Shown: in pieces, positions 7,017 to 15,560 of the stretch
Layout of the letters: each line of letters opens with the position of its first letter
How positions within the stretch are numbered: the stretch's first letter is position 1
Source of the DNA: Streptomyces aidingensis
GTDB lineage: Bacteria; Actinomycetota; Actinomycetes; Streptomycetales; Streptomycetaceae
Reading direction: 5' to 3'
Length of the DNA: 64,000 nucleotides
Assembly (NCBI RefSeq): GCF_900112355.1
Contig: NZ_FOLM01000008.1
Location: 124,001 to 188,000, forward strand
Made by a program: the position numbers and the translations under genes
Notes under the pieces: model-generated
The model's input: the letters and a program-made list of their open reading frames with translations, nothing else
The model's database searches: none
Told to the model about the DNA's origin: nothing

Positions 7017-7802
7017 GTGTCCCGCCGCAGAATCGGTTTCTGGTACCGCTTTGCCGCATTCATTGTGAAACCCGTGCTCACGACCCTCTTCAGCCGGGAC
7101 TGGAGAGGAATGGAAAACATTCCGGCCGACGGCGGATTCCTCACCGTGGTCAATCACAACTCTTACCTGGACCCCCTTTCCTACGCGCATTTCCAGTACA
7201 ACACCGGACGGGTGCCGCGCTTCCTGGCCAAAGAGGCCCTGTTCAAGAAGGGGCTGGTGGGCACCTTTATGCGGAACACCGGGCAGATCCCGGTGTACCG
7301 CGAGTCGAGCGATGCGGCCGGCGCCTTCCGGGCCGCCGTGGAGGCCGTCCGGCGCGGCGAATGCGTGGCCTTCTACCCCGAGGCGACGCTCACCCGCGAC
7401 CCGGACCTGTGGCCCATGCAGGGCAAGACCGGCGCCGCCCGGGTCGCCCTGCTCAGCCGGGCGCCGGTGATCCCGGTCGCGCAATGGGGCGCGCACGAGG
7501 TGATGCCGCCCTATGCCAAGGAGAAACGGGTCAGGATCTTTCCGCGCAAAACCCTCACCGTGGTGGCCGGGCCACCGGTCGACTTCTCCGACCTCTACGA
7601 TCTGGAGCCGAACGCCGAAGTGCTGCTGGCCGCCACCGAACGCATCATGGACGCCATCACCGCACTGCTGGCCGAGGTGCGCGGGGAAACCCCGCCCGCC
7701 GAACGTTATGTGCACAGGCGCCGGAACGGCCGCAGCCCCGGAACCGGAGAACGGAACGAGGGCACGGCGGCGGCACCGGCTCATGAAGGAGACAGTGAGT
7801 GA
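7017..7802 (+). CDS. 1-acyl-glycerol-3-phosphate acyltransferase (PlsC family)
   Basis: A 261-residue membrane-associated acyltransferase. Motif I is NHNSYLDP (H-x4-D catalytic pair, about residues 44-51). Motif II is in GQIPVYRES. The motif III position reads FYPEATLTRD instead of the usual PEGTRS. Motif IV is VIPVAQWG. The N-terminus has a short hydrophobic segment (FWYRFAAFIVKPVL). The family makes phosphatidic acid from lysophosphatidate. GTG 7017 was chosen because AGGAGA lies 10 bases upstream and the conserved RRRIGFWYR follows. gpsA, which makes glycerol-3-phosphate for the same pathway, overlaps its stop by 4 bp, so the two are translationally coupled. Confidence 0.92.
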   Translation: MSRRRIGFWYRFAAFIVKPVLTTLFSRDWRGMENIPADGGFLTVVNHNSYLDPLSYAHFQYNTGRVPRFLAKEALFKKGLVGTFMRNTGQIPVYRESSDAAGAFRAAVEAVRRGECVAFYPEATLTRDPDLWPMQGKTGAARVALLSRAPVIPVAQWGAHEVMPPYAKEKRVRIFPRKTLTVVAGPPVDFSDLYDLEPNAEVLLAATERIMDAITALLAEVRGETPPAERYVHRRRNGRSPGTGERNEGTAAAPAHEGDSE

Positions 7803-8839
7803 CGCAGGGAGCGACGGGGAGAACGGCGACGCCGGGGGCGACGCGGGCGGCCGTCTACGGGACCGGATCCTGGGGCACCGCCTTCGCCATGGTGCTCGCG
7901 GACGCCGGCTGCGAGGTGATGCTCTGGGGCCGCCGCCCCGAGCTGGCCCGGGCGATCAACGAGACCCGGGTCAACCCGGACTATCTCCCCGGTGTCCGGC
8001 TCCCCGCCTCGGTGACCGCCACCACCGACCCGGCCGAGGCCGCCCGCGACGCCGAGTTCGCCGTGCTGGTCGTGCCCTCCCAGACGCTGCGCGCCAATCT
8101 CGCCCGCTGGGCCCCGCTGCTGCCCGCCGATTCCGTGCTGGTGTCGCTGATGAAGGGCGTGGAACTCGGCACGGCCAAGCGGATGAGCGAGGTCATCGAG
8201 GAGGTGGCCGGGGTGCCGGCGCGGCGGATCGCGGTGCTCTCCGGCCCCAACCTGGCCCGGGAGATCGCCGAGCGGCAGCCCGCCGCCTCGGTGGTGGCCT
8301 GCGCGGACGAAACCGTGGCCAAGCGGCTCCAAGCGGCCTGCCACACCCCCTATTTCCGGCCCTACACCAACACCGATGTGGTCGGCTGCGAGCTGGGCGG
8401 CGCGGTGAAGAACGTCATCGGCCTGGCCGTCGGCATCGCCGGCGGCATGGGCCTGGGCGACAACGCCAAGGCGTCGCTGATCACCCGCGGACTGGCCGAG
8501 ACCACCCGGCTGGGCCTGGCCATGGGCGCCGACCCGGCCACCTTCGCCGGCCTGGCCGGCCTGGGCGACCTGGTCGCCACCTGCTCCTCGCCGCTCTCCC
8601 GCAATCACACCTTCGGCACCAATCTGGGCCGCGGCATGACCCTGGAGGAGACCATCGCGGTCACCCGGCAGACCGCGGAGGGCGTCAAGTCCTGCCTCTC
8701 GGTGCTGGATCTGGCCCGCCGGCACGGCGTGGAGATGCCCATCACCGAGACCGTGGCCGGCATCGTGCACCACGGCACCCCGCCGCTGGTGGCGCTGAAG
8801 GAACTCATGTCCCGCAGCGCCAAGGCCGAGGTCCGCTGA
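7799..8839 (+). CDS. gpsA: NAD(P)-dependent glycerol-3-phosphate dehydrogenase
   Basis: GpsA (346 residues) reduces dihydroxyacetone phosphate to sn-glycerol-3-phosphate for phospholipids. The Rossmann motif VYGTGSWGTAFA is at about 19-30. SGPNLAREIA and the catalytic lysine region GGAVKNVIGLAVG are present, as is GLGDLVATC further on. The GTG at 7799 overlaps the preceding acyltransferase stop (GTGA). A start a few codons downstream is possible because the first 17 residues are not conserved. Co-transcription with the acyltransferase links precursor supply to acylation. Confidence 0.97.
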   Translation: MTQGATGRTATPGATRAAVYGTGSWGTAFAMVLADAGCEVMLWGRRPELARAINETRVNPDYLPGVRLPASVTATTDPAEAARDAEFAVLVVPSQTLRANLARWAPLLPADSVLVSLMKGVELGTAKRMSEVIEEVAGVPARRIAVLSGPNLAREIAERQPAASVVACADETVAKRLQAACHTPYFRPYTNTDVVGCELGGAVKNVIGLAVGIAGGMGLGDNAKASLITRGLAETTRLGLAMGADPATFAGLAGLGDLVATCSSPLSRNHTFGTNLGRGMTLEETIAVTRQTAEGVKSCLSVLDLARRHGVEMPITETVAGIVHHGTPPLVALKELMSRSAKAEVR

Positions 8840-8929
8840 GCGGGCCGCGGATCCGTCCGGCGGCCCGGCCCGGGGAACGGCGGCCGGGAACGCGCCCGGG
8901 AACCGGAGCCGCCGTACCGGGGAGGCTGC

Positions 8930-8958
8930 TTACCGTCCCCGGCTACGTTCGGTAGCCT
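8930..8958 (+). promoter_or_regulatory. ddlA promoter (leaderless or nearly so)
   Basis: TTACCG (8930-8935), a 17-bp spacer, and TAGCCT (8953-8958). The start codon at 8968 is 9 bp after the -10, so the transcript would have 0-3 untranslated bases. Confidence 0.65.
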
Positions 8959-8967
8959 CAAGGCGAT

Positions 8968-10110
8968 ATGAGCAGCGAGTCCACACCTCAGAATCCCAAG
9001 CCGCGTGTCGCCGTCATCTTCGGCGGACGCAGCTCCGAGCACGCCATCTCGGTGGTCACCGCCGGTGCCGTGCTGCGTGCCATCGACCGCGAGCGGTACG
9101 AGGTGCTGCCCATCGGCATCACCCCGGACGGCCGCTGGGCGCTGACCGCCGACGACCCCGACCGGATGGCCATCACCGAGCGGGCCCTGCCGGATGTGCG
9201 CCGGCTCGCCGAGAACGACAACGGCGGCGTGATGCTGCCGATCGCCGCCGGCAGCCGGGAGGTCCTCTACACCGAGCCCGGCTCCGTGCCCAAGGTGCTG
9301 GGCGAGGTCGATGTCGTCTTCCCGGTGCTGCACGGCCCCTACGGCGAGGACGGCACCATCCAGGGCCTGCTGGAACTCTCCGGCGTGCCGTACGTCGGCT
9401 CCGGGGTGCTGGCCTCCGCGGTCGGCATGGACAAGGAGTACATGAAGCGGGTCTTCGAGTCCTGGGGCCTGGCCGTGGGCCCGTACCGGGTGGTGCGGCC
9501 CCGGGAGTGGCAGCGCGACCCGGAGCGGGTGCGCGGGGAACTGCTGGAGTTCGCCGCCGAGCACGGCTGGCCGCTGTTCGTGAAGCCCGCCCGGGCCGGC
9601 TCCTCCATGGGGATCAGCAAGGTGCAGGGCCCCGGTGAGCTGGACCGCGCCCTGGCCGAGGCCCGGCGGCACGACCCCAAGGTGATCGTGGAGGCGCTGG
9701 TGCGCGGACGCGAGATCGAGTGCGGGGTGCTGGAGTTCGAGGACGGGCCGCGGGCCAGCGTGCCGGCCGAGATCCCGGCCGACGGCGCGCACGACTTCTA
9801 CGACTTCCAGGCCAAGTACATCGACTCCACCGAGGGCATCGTGCCGGCGCCGCTGACGCCGGAGCAGACGGCCGAGGTGCGCGAGCTGGCGGTGCGGGCG
9901 TTCGACGCCGCCTCCTGCGAAGGGCTGGTGCGCGCCGACTTCTTCCTCACCGAGGACGGCCGGTTCGTCATCAACGAGATCAACACCATGCCGGGATTCA
10001 CCCCGATCTCCATGTACCCGCGGATGTGGCAGGCGACCGGGGTCGGCTACCCGGAGCTGATCGACCGCCTGGTGCGGGCCGCCCTGCGGCGCGAAACCGG
10101 CCTCCGCTGA
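8968..10110 (+). CDS. ddlA: D-alanine--D-alanine ligase
   Basis: A 380-residue ATP-grasp ligase that makes the D-Ala-D-Ala dipeptide for peptidoglycan. GGRSSEHAISVVTA (residues 14-27) is the N-terminal signature. FPVLHGPYGEDGTIQGLLEL is the substrate-binding motif. KPARAGSSMGISKV is the ATP-grasp loop. VINEINTMPGFTPISMYP carries the metal ligands. The usual D-Ala-type Tyr is kept rather than the D-lactate-type Phe of vancomycin-resistance ligases, as far as the omega-loop (YDFQAKYI) shows. It has its own promoter and converges on the DUF3515 gene. Confidence 0.97.
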   Translation: MSSESTPQNPKPRVAVIFGGRSSEHAISVVTAGAVLRAIDRERYEVLPIGITPDGRWALTADDPDRMAITERALPDVRRLAENDNGGVMLPIAAGSREVLYTEPGSVPKVLGEVDVVFPVLHGPYGEDGTIQGLLELSGVPYVGSGVLASAVGMDKEYMKRVFESWGLAVGPYRVVRPREWQRDPERVRGELLEFAAEHGWPLFVKPARAGSSMGISKVQGPGELDRALAEARRHDPKVIVEALVRGREIECGVLEFEDGPRASVPAEIPADGAHDFYDFQAKYIDSTEGIVPAPLTPEQTAEVRELAVRAFDAASCEGLVRADFFLTEDGRFVINEINTMPGFTPISMYPRMWQATGVGYPELIDRLVRAALRRETGLR

Positions 10111-10161
10111 CCGGCGGGCGGCCCGCCCCCGGTTCCGGCGGCCGGGGCCGGGGGAGAGGGC

Positions 10162-10752
10162 TCAGCCGCCGGGGGCGTGCCGGCGGCCGTCCCCGGCGTC
10201 CGCCCCGTCCTGGGCGCCGTCGTCGTCGTAATAGCTCTCCCACAGCGGGTCGAGCGGGATGTGCTCGGCCACCGGAGCGGCGAGATCCACCAGCACCGAG
10301 ACCTCCGGCGCCAGCTCCCGGGCCACCGTCACCTCCACCCATACCGTGCGCTCGGTGGTGGTGAACCGGTAGCCGTCCGGGCGCTCCTCCGCCAGCCAGG
10401 CGACATCGTTCACCACCACGGCGTCGGCCGCCGGGTTGTACTCCCCGCCGGCCGGATCGAGCACCGCGGGGCGGCCGGTTCCGCACCGCAGGGTGATGGA
10501 CGGATCCCCCCATGCGGCGGCATACTCCGTCTCCTCGGAGAGCGGCCGGCGCGGCTGGTCCTCGATGTGCTCCGGCAGCGCCGCGTACAACGACCGGCAG
10601 GCCCGGGCGGCCTCCCCCTCGGGTGCGGGAGGCTCCGGCTCGGGCAGGCCCGAGGAGGAGGTACAGGCGGCCGGGCCCGCCATCGCCAGCAGCGACAGCG
10701 CGGCGGCGGTCATGGCGGCCCGGCGTGCCCGGTGTAGGGCGCAGCACATCAC
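10162..10752 (-). CDS. DUF3515 lipoprotein
   Basis: A 196-residue secreted lipoprotein of unknown role. The N-terminus has arginines, then a hydrophobic stretch (MTAAALSLLAMAG), and a lipobox-like PAAC with the lipidated Cys near residue 30. The mature part matches the DUF3515 family of actinobacteria, with a typical ITLRCGTGRP segment and a YRFTTTERTVWVEVTV strand pair. The C-terminus is acidic and disordered. The start may be GTG 10752 or ATG 10749. A TATGCT hexamer on the minus strand ends 6 bp before, again pointing to leaderless expression. It converges on ddlA. Confidence 0.85.
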   Translation of the reverse strand: MMCCALHRARRAAMTAAALSLLAMAGPAACTSSSGLPEPEPPAPEGEAARACRSLYAALPEHIEDQPRRPLSEETEYAAAWGDPSITLRCGTGRPAVLDPAGGEYNPAADAVVVNDVAWLAEERPDGYRFTTTERTVWVEVTVARELAPEVSVLVDLAAPVAEHIPLDPLWESYYDDDGAQDGADAGDGRRHAPGG

Positions 10753-10771
10753 CGGGCGAGCATACGAGGAC

Positions 10772-11005
10772 TCAGAGATGAACCACCGGGCAGGTCAGGG
10801 TGCGGGTGATCCCGGGCACCCGCTGTACCTCGGCGACCACCAGCCGTCCCAGGTCGTCCACCGTCTCCGCCTCGGCGCGGACGATGACGTCATACGGTCC
10901 GGTGACGTCATCGGCCTTGATCACGCCGGAGATCTTCGCGATGACATCGGCGACCGCGGACGCCTTTCCCACCTCGGTCTGAATCAGGATGTACGCCTGT
11001 ACCAC
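10772..11005 (-). CDS. Stand-alone Lrp/AsnC ligand-binding (RAM) protein
   Basis: A 77-residue protein consisting only of the RAM effector domain of Lrp/AsnC regulators, with no DNA-binding domain. It shows the alternating beta-alpha-beta pattern: AYILIQTEVGKA, then VADVIAKISGVIKADDVTGP, then YDVIVRAEAETVDDLGRLVV. Stand-alone RAM proteins form dimers and higher oligomers that bind amino acids and may modulate full-length Lrp proteins. It reads away from thiL. No partner is visible nearby. Confidence 0.9.
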   Translation of the reverse strand: MVQAYILIQTEVGKASAVADVIAKISGVIKADDVTGPYDVIVRAEAETVDDLGRLVVAEVQRVPGITRTLTCPVVHL

Positions 11006-11200
11006 GGGTCCTCCAGGGCGGCTTCGAGGATCGGGGCGCTACCGTAGCGCGTCATGACGGGCGGCCGGGAGCCGTTGGCACTCCGTACCACCAGGTTGAC
11101 GGATCCCGGCGACGCCGACACCCGGGGGCGGCCCGCCGTACCCGCACGGCGGAAGATGGGCGAGGATCACCGTGTGACCGGCGAGACGAGGGAGAGCTGA

Positions 11201-12163
11201 GTGAAGGGCACCGTGGGGGAGCTCGGGGAGTTCGGCCTGATCAGGGAGCTGACATCCCGGATCACCAGCGCACCGGCCGTGCGGCTCGGCCCCGGGGACG
11301 ACGCCGCCGTGGTCGCGGCCCCGGACCGGCGGGTGGTGGCCACCACCGATGTGCTGCTGGAGGGACGGCACTTCCGCCGTGACTGGTCCACCGCCTACGA
11401 CGTGGGGCGCAAGGCCGCCGCACAGAACCTCGCCGACATCGCCGCGATGGGAGCGGTGCCCACCGCCGTGCTGCTGGGCCTGGTGGTACCGGCCGGGCTG
11501 GCCGCCACCTGGCCGGTGGAGCTGATGGACGGCATCCGCGACGAATGCCAGGTGGCGGGCGCCGGGGTGGCCGGCGGCGATGTGGTGCGCGGTGACACCA
11601 TCACGGTGTCCATCACGGCACTGGGTGACCTCAGGGGCCGGGAACCGGTCACCCGTTCCGGTGCGCGGCCCGGGGACATCGTGGCGGTGGCCGGCTGGCT
11701 GGGATGGTCGGCGGCCGGCCATGCGGTGCTGTCCCGGGGCTTCCGTTCGCCGCGCGCCTTTGTGGAGGCGCACCGGCGGCCCGAGCCGCCGTATGCCGCG
11801 GGGCCGCTCGCCGCCCATCTCGGGGCCACCGCGATGACCGACGTCAGCGACGGCCTGATCGCCGACCTGGGGCATATCGCCGAGGCCGGCAAGGTCCGGA
11901 TCAACATCCGGTCGGCGGCGCTGGATGTGCCCGCGCAGATGTCCGACATCGGCAGCGCCGTGGGGGTGGACCCGCTGCACTGGGTGCTCACCGGCGGTGA
12001 GGACCACGCCATCGTGGCGACGTTCCCGGCCGGCACCAGACTGCCCGCCCGCTGGCGGGTGATCGGGGAGGTGCAGACGGTCTCCACCCTGCCGCGGGTC
12101 ACCGTCGACGACGCCCCCTGGGACAAGGCCCCGGGCTGGGACCACTTCACGGCCGCCGGCTGA
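11201..12163 (+). CDS. thiL: Thiamine-monophosphate kinase
   Basis: ThiL (320 residues) phosphorylates thiamine monophosphate to the active cofactor thiamine pyrophosphate. GELGEFGLIRELTSR opens the protein as in the family. GPGDDAAVV (about residues 29-37) and NLADIAAMGAVPTAVLLGL hold the metal and ATP-binding acidic residues, and DVSDGLIADLGHIAE is the second signature. GTG 11201 follows GAGGGAGAG. thiD lies 71 bases downstream on the same strand but has its own -10, so the two may be transcribed separately. Confidence 0.97.
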   Translation: MKGTVGELGEFGLIRELTSRITSAPAVRLGPGDDAAVVAAPDRRVVATTDVLLEGRHFRRDWSTAYDVGRKAAAQNLADIAAMGAVPTAVLLGLVVPAGLAATWPVELMDGIRDECQVAGAGVAGGDVVRGDTITVSITALGDLRGREPVTRSGARPGDIVAVAGWLGWSAAGHAVLSRGFRSPRAFVEAHRRPEPPYAAGPLAAHLGATAMTDVSDGLIADLGHIAEAGKVRINIRSAALDVPAQMSDIGSAVGVDPLHWVLTGGEDHAIVATFPAGTRLPARWRVIGEVQTVSTLPRVTVDDAPWDKAPGWDHFTAAG

Positions 12164-12221
12164 GTCCCGTCCCGCGGGCCCGCACCGAGGGGCGGGGCGG
12201 GGCGGTGCCGGCGGGGGCGGC

Positions 12222-12227
12222 TAACGT
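12222..12227 (+). promoter_or_regulatory. thiD -10 element (leaderless)
   Basis: TAACGT lies 7 bp before the thiD ATG at 12235. There is no Shine-Dalgarno, so translation is probably leaderless. No clear -35 is visible. Confidence 0.45.
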
Positions 12228-12234
12228 CGGGGGC

Positions 12235-13089
12235 ATGGAGATACCGCCGCGTGTGCTCACCGTCGCCGGCTCGGACTCCGGCGGCGGTGCCGGGATCCAG
12301 GCCGACCTCAAGACCATGCTGGCGCTCGGCGCGCACGGCATGAGCGTGGTCACCGCCGTCACCGCGCAGAACTCGCTGGGCGTGCAGGGCGCCTGGGAAC
12401 TGCCCGCCGAAGCGGTGGTCCGGCAGTTCCGCAGTGTGGTGGACGACATCGGCGTCCAGGCGGTCAAGACCGGCATGCTCGCCTCCGCCGCACTGGCCGA
12501 GACGGCCGCGGGGCTGCTCGGCCCGCTCCGGGTGCCGGTGGTGGTGGATCCGGTGGGCGTCTCCAAACACGGCGATCCGCTGCTCGCCCCGGACGCGCTG
12601 GACGCCGTCCGCCGGCTGCTGCTGCCGGTGGCGACCGTGGCCACCCCCAATCTGGACGAGGTCGCCCAGCTCACCGGTGTCCGGGTGGCGGGGGAGAGCG
12701 ACCTGCGGCGCGCGGCCGAGGCGGTTCTGGCGTACGGTCCCCGCTGGGTCCTGGTCAAGGGCGGCCATCTGCCGGGGGACGGCCCGGACGGCCTGTCGGC
12801 CGAGGCGGTGGATCTGCTCACCGACGGCAGCGCCGAGCACTGGCTGCGCGCGCCGCGCCGGGACAACCGGCATACCCACGGCACCGGCTGCACCCTGGCC
12901 GCCGCGATCGCCTGCCATCTGGCGCGGGGCCGCGCCGTCCCCGAGGCGGTGAGCGCCGCCAAGGAATACGTCACCGGCGCGCTGGCCGCGGGATTCCCGC
13001 TCGGCTCCGGGATCGGCCCGGTGCGGCACGGCTACGCCATCCCGGCCGCCCGCCCGGCCGCCGGGCGTCGCGCCATGCCGGGGCCGTGA
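12235..13089 (+). CDS. thiD: Hydroxymethylpyrimidine/phosphomethylpyrimidine kinase
   Basis: ThiD (284 residues) performs the two phosphorylations that give HMP-pyrophosphate for thiamine synthesis. VLTVAGSDSGGGAGIQADLK (residues 6-25) is the substrate-site signature. Also present are HGMSVVTAVTAQNS, a GMLAS segment, and the anion-hole/catalytic motif HGTGCTLAAAIAC near 217-229, with catalytic Cys. ATG 12235 was chosen because conserved sequence starts there and a -10 sits 7 bp ahead. An in-frame start ten codons upstream is less likely. A strong hairpin follows the gene. Confidence 0.96.
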   Translation: MEIPPRVLTVAGSDSGGGAGIQADLKTMLALGAHGMSVVTAVTAQNSLGVQGAWELPAEAVVRQFRSVVDDIGVQAVKTGMLASAALAETAAGLLGPLRVPVVVDPVGVSKHGDPLLAPDALDAVRRLLLPVATVATPNLDEVAQLTGVRVAGESDLRRAAEAVLAYGPRWVLVKGGHLPGDGPDGLSAEAVDLLTDGSAEHWLRAPRRDNRHTHGTGCTLAAAIACHLARGRAVPEAVSAAKEYVTGALAAGFPLGSGIGPVRHGYAIPAARPAAGRRAMPGP

Positions 13090-13109
13090 CCGGCGGCCGG
13101 AACGCCAAG

Positions 13110-13139
13110 GAGCCGGTCCGCCCTGCGGCGGACCGGCTC
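13110..13139. terminator. Bidirectional terminator between thiD and rpmB
   Basis: Perfect 13-bp arms (13110-13122 and 13127-13139) around a 4-base loop, placed between two convergent genes. It probably serves both. Confidence 0.8.
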
Positions 13140-13200
13140 ACCGGTGCTTCAGCGCCCGGGATGCGGGCGCGGAGCACCCGCGCCGGGGACCGTCACCCGC

Positions 13201-13386
13201 TCAGCGGGTGACCTTGCCGGCCTTGATGCACGAGGTGCAGGCGTTGACGCGCTTCGGCGTCCCGTTGACCACGGCACGCACCCGCTGGATGTTGGGGTTC
13301 CAACGGCGGGGGGTGCGGCGGTGCGAGTGGGAAATGCGGTTGCCGAAGCCCGGCCCCTTGCCGCAGACGTCGCAGTTGGCAGCCAC
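13201..13386 (-). CDS. rpmB: 50S ribosomal protein L28, zinc-ribbon form
   Basis: A 61-residue L28. It begins MAANCDVCGKGPGFGNRIS and carries CTSC near the C-terminus. The two CxxC pairs bind zinc, so this is the C+ form made when zinc is plentiful. Streptomyces also carry zinc-independent paralogues, which are under Zur control elsewhere in the genome. It is monocistronic on the minus strand, facing thiD. Confidence 0.97.
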   Translation of the reverse strand: MAANCDVCGKGPGFGNRISHSHRRTPRRWNPNIQRVRAVVNGTPKRVNACTSCIKAGKVTR

Positions 13387-13680
13387 GGGTCACTCCAAAG
13401 ACGGGTCAGCCCCACATCAGCGGGGAGACGAAGAATCGTGTACCTGTCCCGGCGGTGCGGTGTCCGGGGCAGCCTGCGTGCTGCGCGCTGCGGCCCGGAT
13501 CCGGAAGCCGGGGAATTCACGCCCGGCAAACAGCCGGGCAACCGGTGCATCGTACCGCTCCGCTCCCGCCTGAGGAAATCGGCCCGGGCGCCGGTCCGGT
13601 CCGGCGGCACCGGCACGGCGCGCGCGGGGAAGCCGTTAGGCTGCCCAGGTCCCCCCGCCGAGCCGCCGAGGAGGTCCGTC

Positions 13681-15390
13681 GTGCCGCCGCAACCGCTGGA
13701 CGCCGACGCGGTACGGCGCTGGTGCCGGTTCGCCCTCGACGCCCTCGGCCGGGCGCGCCGGGAGATCGACGCCATCAACGTCTACCCGGTCGCCGACGGG
13801 GACACCGGCACCAATCTCTATCTCACCGTGGAGTCCGCGGCCCAGGCGGTGGAGGCGGCGGCAGCGGCCGGCCCCGGCCTGGCCCAGGCCGCCCGGGCCA
13901 TGGCGCACGGCGCGCTGATCGGCGCCCGCGGCAACTCCGGCACCATCCTGGCCCAGCTGCTGCGCGGCATGGCCGAGGCCTTCGCCGAACACGAGGAACC
14001 GGCGGACGCCGAGACCCTGCGCCGCGCCCTGCGGCGGGCCGCCTCCTCGGCCTATCAGGCGGTCGCCCACCCGGTGGAGGGCACCATGCTCTCGGTGGCC
14101 GCGGCTGCCGCGGCCGAGGCGGCCGAGGCCGGCCCGGCCCCCGGGGCCGGCGGCGCCGCACCCGGCCCGGCGGAGCGGCAGGTGGCCGAGGTGCTGGCCG
14201 CCGCCTGCGCCGCCGCCCGCGCGGCGCTGGCCCGCACCCCGGGGCAGCTCGCCGTGCTGGCCCGTGCGGGCGTGGTGGACGCGGGCGGCACCGGACTGGT
14301 GGCGGTGCTGGAGGCGCTGGACGAGGCCGTCTCCGGCCGCCCGCCGGACAGCTCGCTCCACCACCACGGCCTGGCCCCGGCCGCCGCCCGGCCCGCGGCC
14401 GGTCCCGGCCCCTGCCCGGAGCACGGCCGCCCCGCCGCGACCGCCCCCGGTGCTCCGCCCGGGGCCGGGCCGGGACCCGGGCCGGGCTACGAGGTCATCT
14501 ATCTGCTGGAGGCCGCCGACGAGGCGGTGGCCGCGCTGCGCAGCCGGCTGGACGCCCTGGGCGAGTCCCTGGTGGTGGTCGGCGGCGACGGCCTGTGGAA
14601 CGTCCATGTGCACACCGATGAGCCCGGCGCCGCCGTCGAGCACGGCATCGAGGCCGGCCGGCCGTACCGCATCCGGATCAGCCACCTCGGCGCGGCCACC
14701 GCCGAGCCGGTGCGCCCGCAGCGCGCCGCCGCCGCCCGCGCCGTGGTCGCGGTGATGCCCGGCGACGGCCTGTCCCGGCTGTGCGAGGAGGCCGGCGCCG
14801 TGGTGCTCACCACCCGCCCCGGGGAGCCGCCCGGCAGCGGTGAGCTGGCCGCCGCCGTGCTGGCCGCCGGCGCCGGTGAAGTGGTGCTGCTGCCCAACGA
14901 CGCCGCGCTGCGGCACGCCGCCGCCGCGGCGGCCGACGAGGTGCGGGCGGCCGGTGTCCGGATCGCCGTCGTGCCCACCCGTTCCCCGGTGCAGGGCATC
15001 GCGGCGCTGGCCGTGCACTCCCCGGAGCGGCGCTTCGACGAGGACGTGGTGGCCATGACCTCGGCGGCCGGGGCCACCCGCTACGGCGAGGTGGGGGTGG
15101 CCGAGGCCGAGTCGTGGACCACCGCCGGAGTCTGCCAGGCCGGGGACGTGCTCGGCCTGATCGACGGCGATGTGGCGGTGATCGGCACCGACCCGCACCG
15201 GGTCGCCGCCGAGGTGCTGGAGCGGATGATGTCCGCGGGCGGGGAACTCGTCACCCTGGTGCTGGGCGAGGGCGCGCCGCCGGACCTCGCCGAGCGGCTC
15301 CGGGACCAGGTGCGCCACCGCCATCTGGGCGCCGAGACGGTGGTCTTCGAGGGACGCCAGACCGCGCCGCTGCTGATCGGCGTCGAGTAG
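13681..15390 (+). CDS. DAK2-domain (FakA/YloV-like) kinase
   Basis: A 569-residue protein. The N-terminal DAK2 domain (about 1-215) has the ATP and metal motif NVYPVADGDTGTNLYLT, and HGALIGARGNSGTILAQLL. The middle and C-terminal parts match the FakA/YloV family, with VYLLEAADEAVAALRSR-like sequence, then VVVGGDGLWNVHVHTDEPG. FakA phosphorylates fatty acids carried by DegV-type FakB partners. No FakB is encoded nearby. GTG 13681 has a good GAGGAGGT 5 bases upstream, and a TAGGCT -10 lies at 13637. A Pro/Gly-rich linker (about 225-262) separates the domains. It precedes recG, the order I expect in actinobacteria. Confidence 0.9.
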   Translation: MPPQPLDADAVRRWCRFALDALGRARREIDAINVYPVADGDTGTNLYLTVESAAQAVEAAAAAGPGLAQAARAMAHGALIGARGNSGTILAQLLRGMAEAFAEHEEPADAETLRRALRRAASSAYQAVAHPVEGTMLSVAAAAAAEAAEAGPAPGAGGAAPGPAERQVAEVLAAACAAARAALARTPGQLAVLARAGVVDAGGTGLVAVLEALDEAVSGRPPDSSLHHHGLAPAAARPAAGPGPCPEHGRPAATAPGAPPGAGPGPGPGYEVIYLLEAADEAVAALRSRLDALGESLVVVGGDGLWNVHVHTDEPGAAVEHGIEAGRPYRIRISHLGAATAEPVRPQRAAAARAVVAVMPGDGLSRLCEEAGAVVLTTRPGEPPGSGELAAAVLAAGAGEVVLLPNDAALRHAAAAAADEVRAAGVRIAVVPTRSPVQGIAALAVHSPERRFDEDVVAMTSAAGATRYGEVGVAEAESWTTAGVCQAGDVLGLIDGDVAVIGTDPHRVAAEVLERMMSAGGELVTLVLGEGAPPDLAERLRDQVRHRHLGAETVVFEGRQTAPLLIGVE

Positions 15391-15560
15391 CCGCCGCCCC
15401 GCCCCCGCTCCGCCCTGCGGGACCCGGCCGCCCCGCACCGCGGGTGCCCGCGCCCTGCGCCCGGCTGTCCGAGCCATGGTGTGCAATGGGCAGTGCACGG
15501 CGCCCGCCGTGCAGCCCGCGGGGCTGCGGCGGAGCACACCCCACGACGGAAGGAGCAGTG

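Noticed and set aside
10113..10127. Short hairpin (GGCGGG-CGG-CCCGCC) just after ddlA
   Set aside because: Six-base arms of pure G/C are expected by chance at this base composition, so I did not call a terminator.
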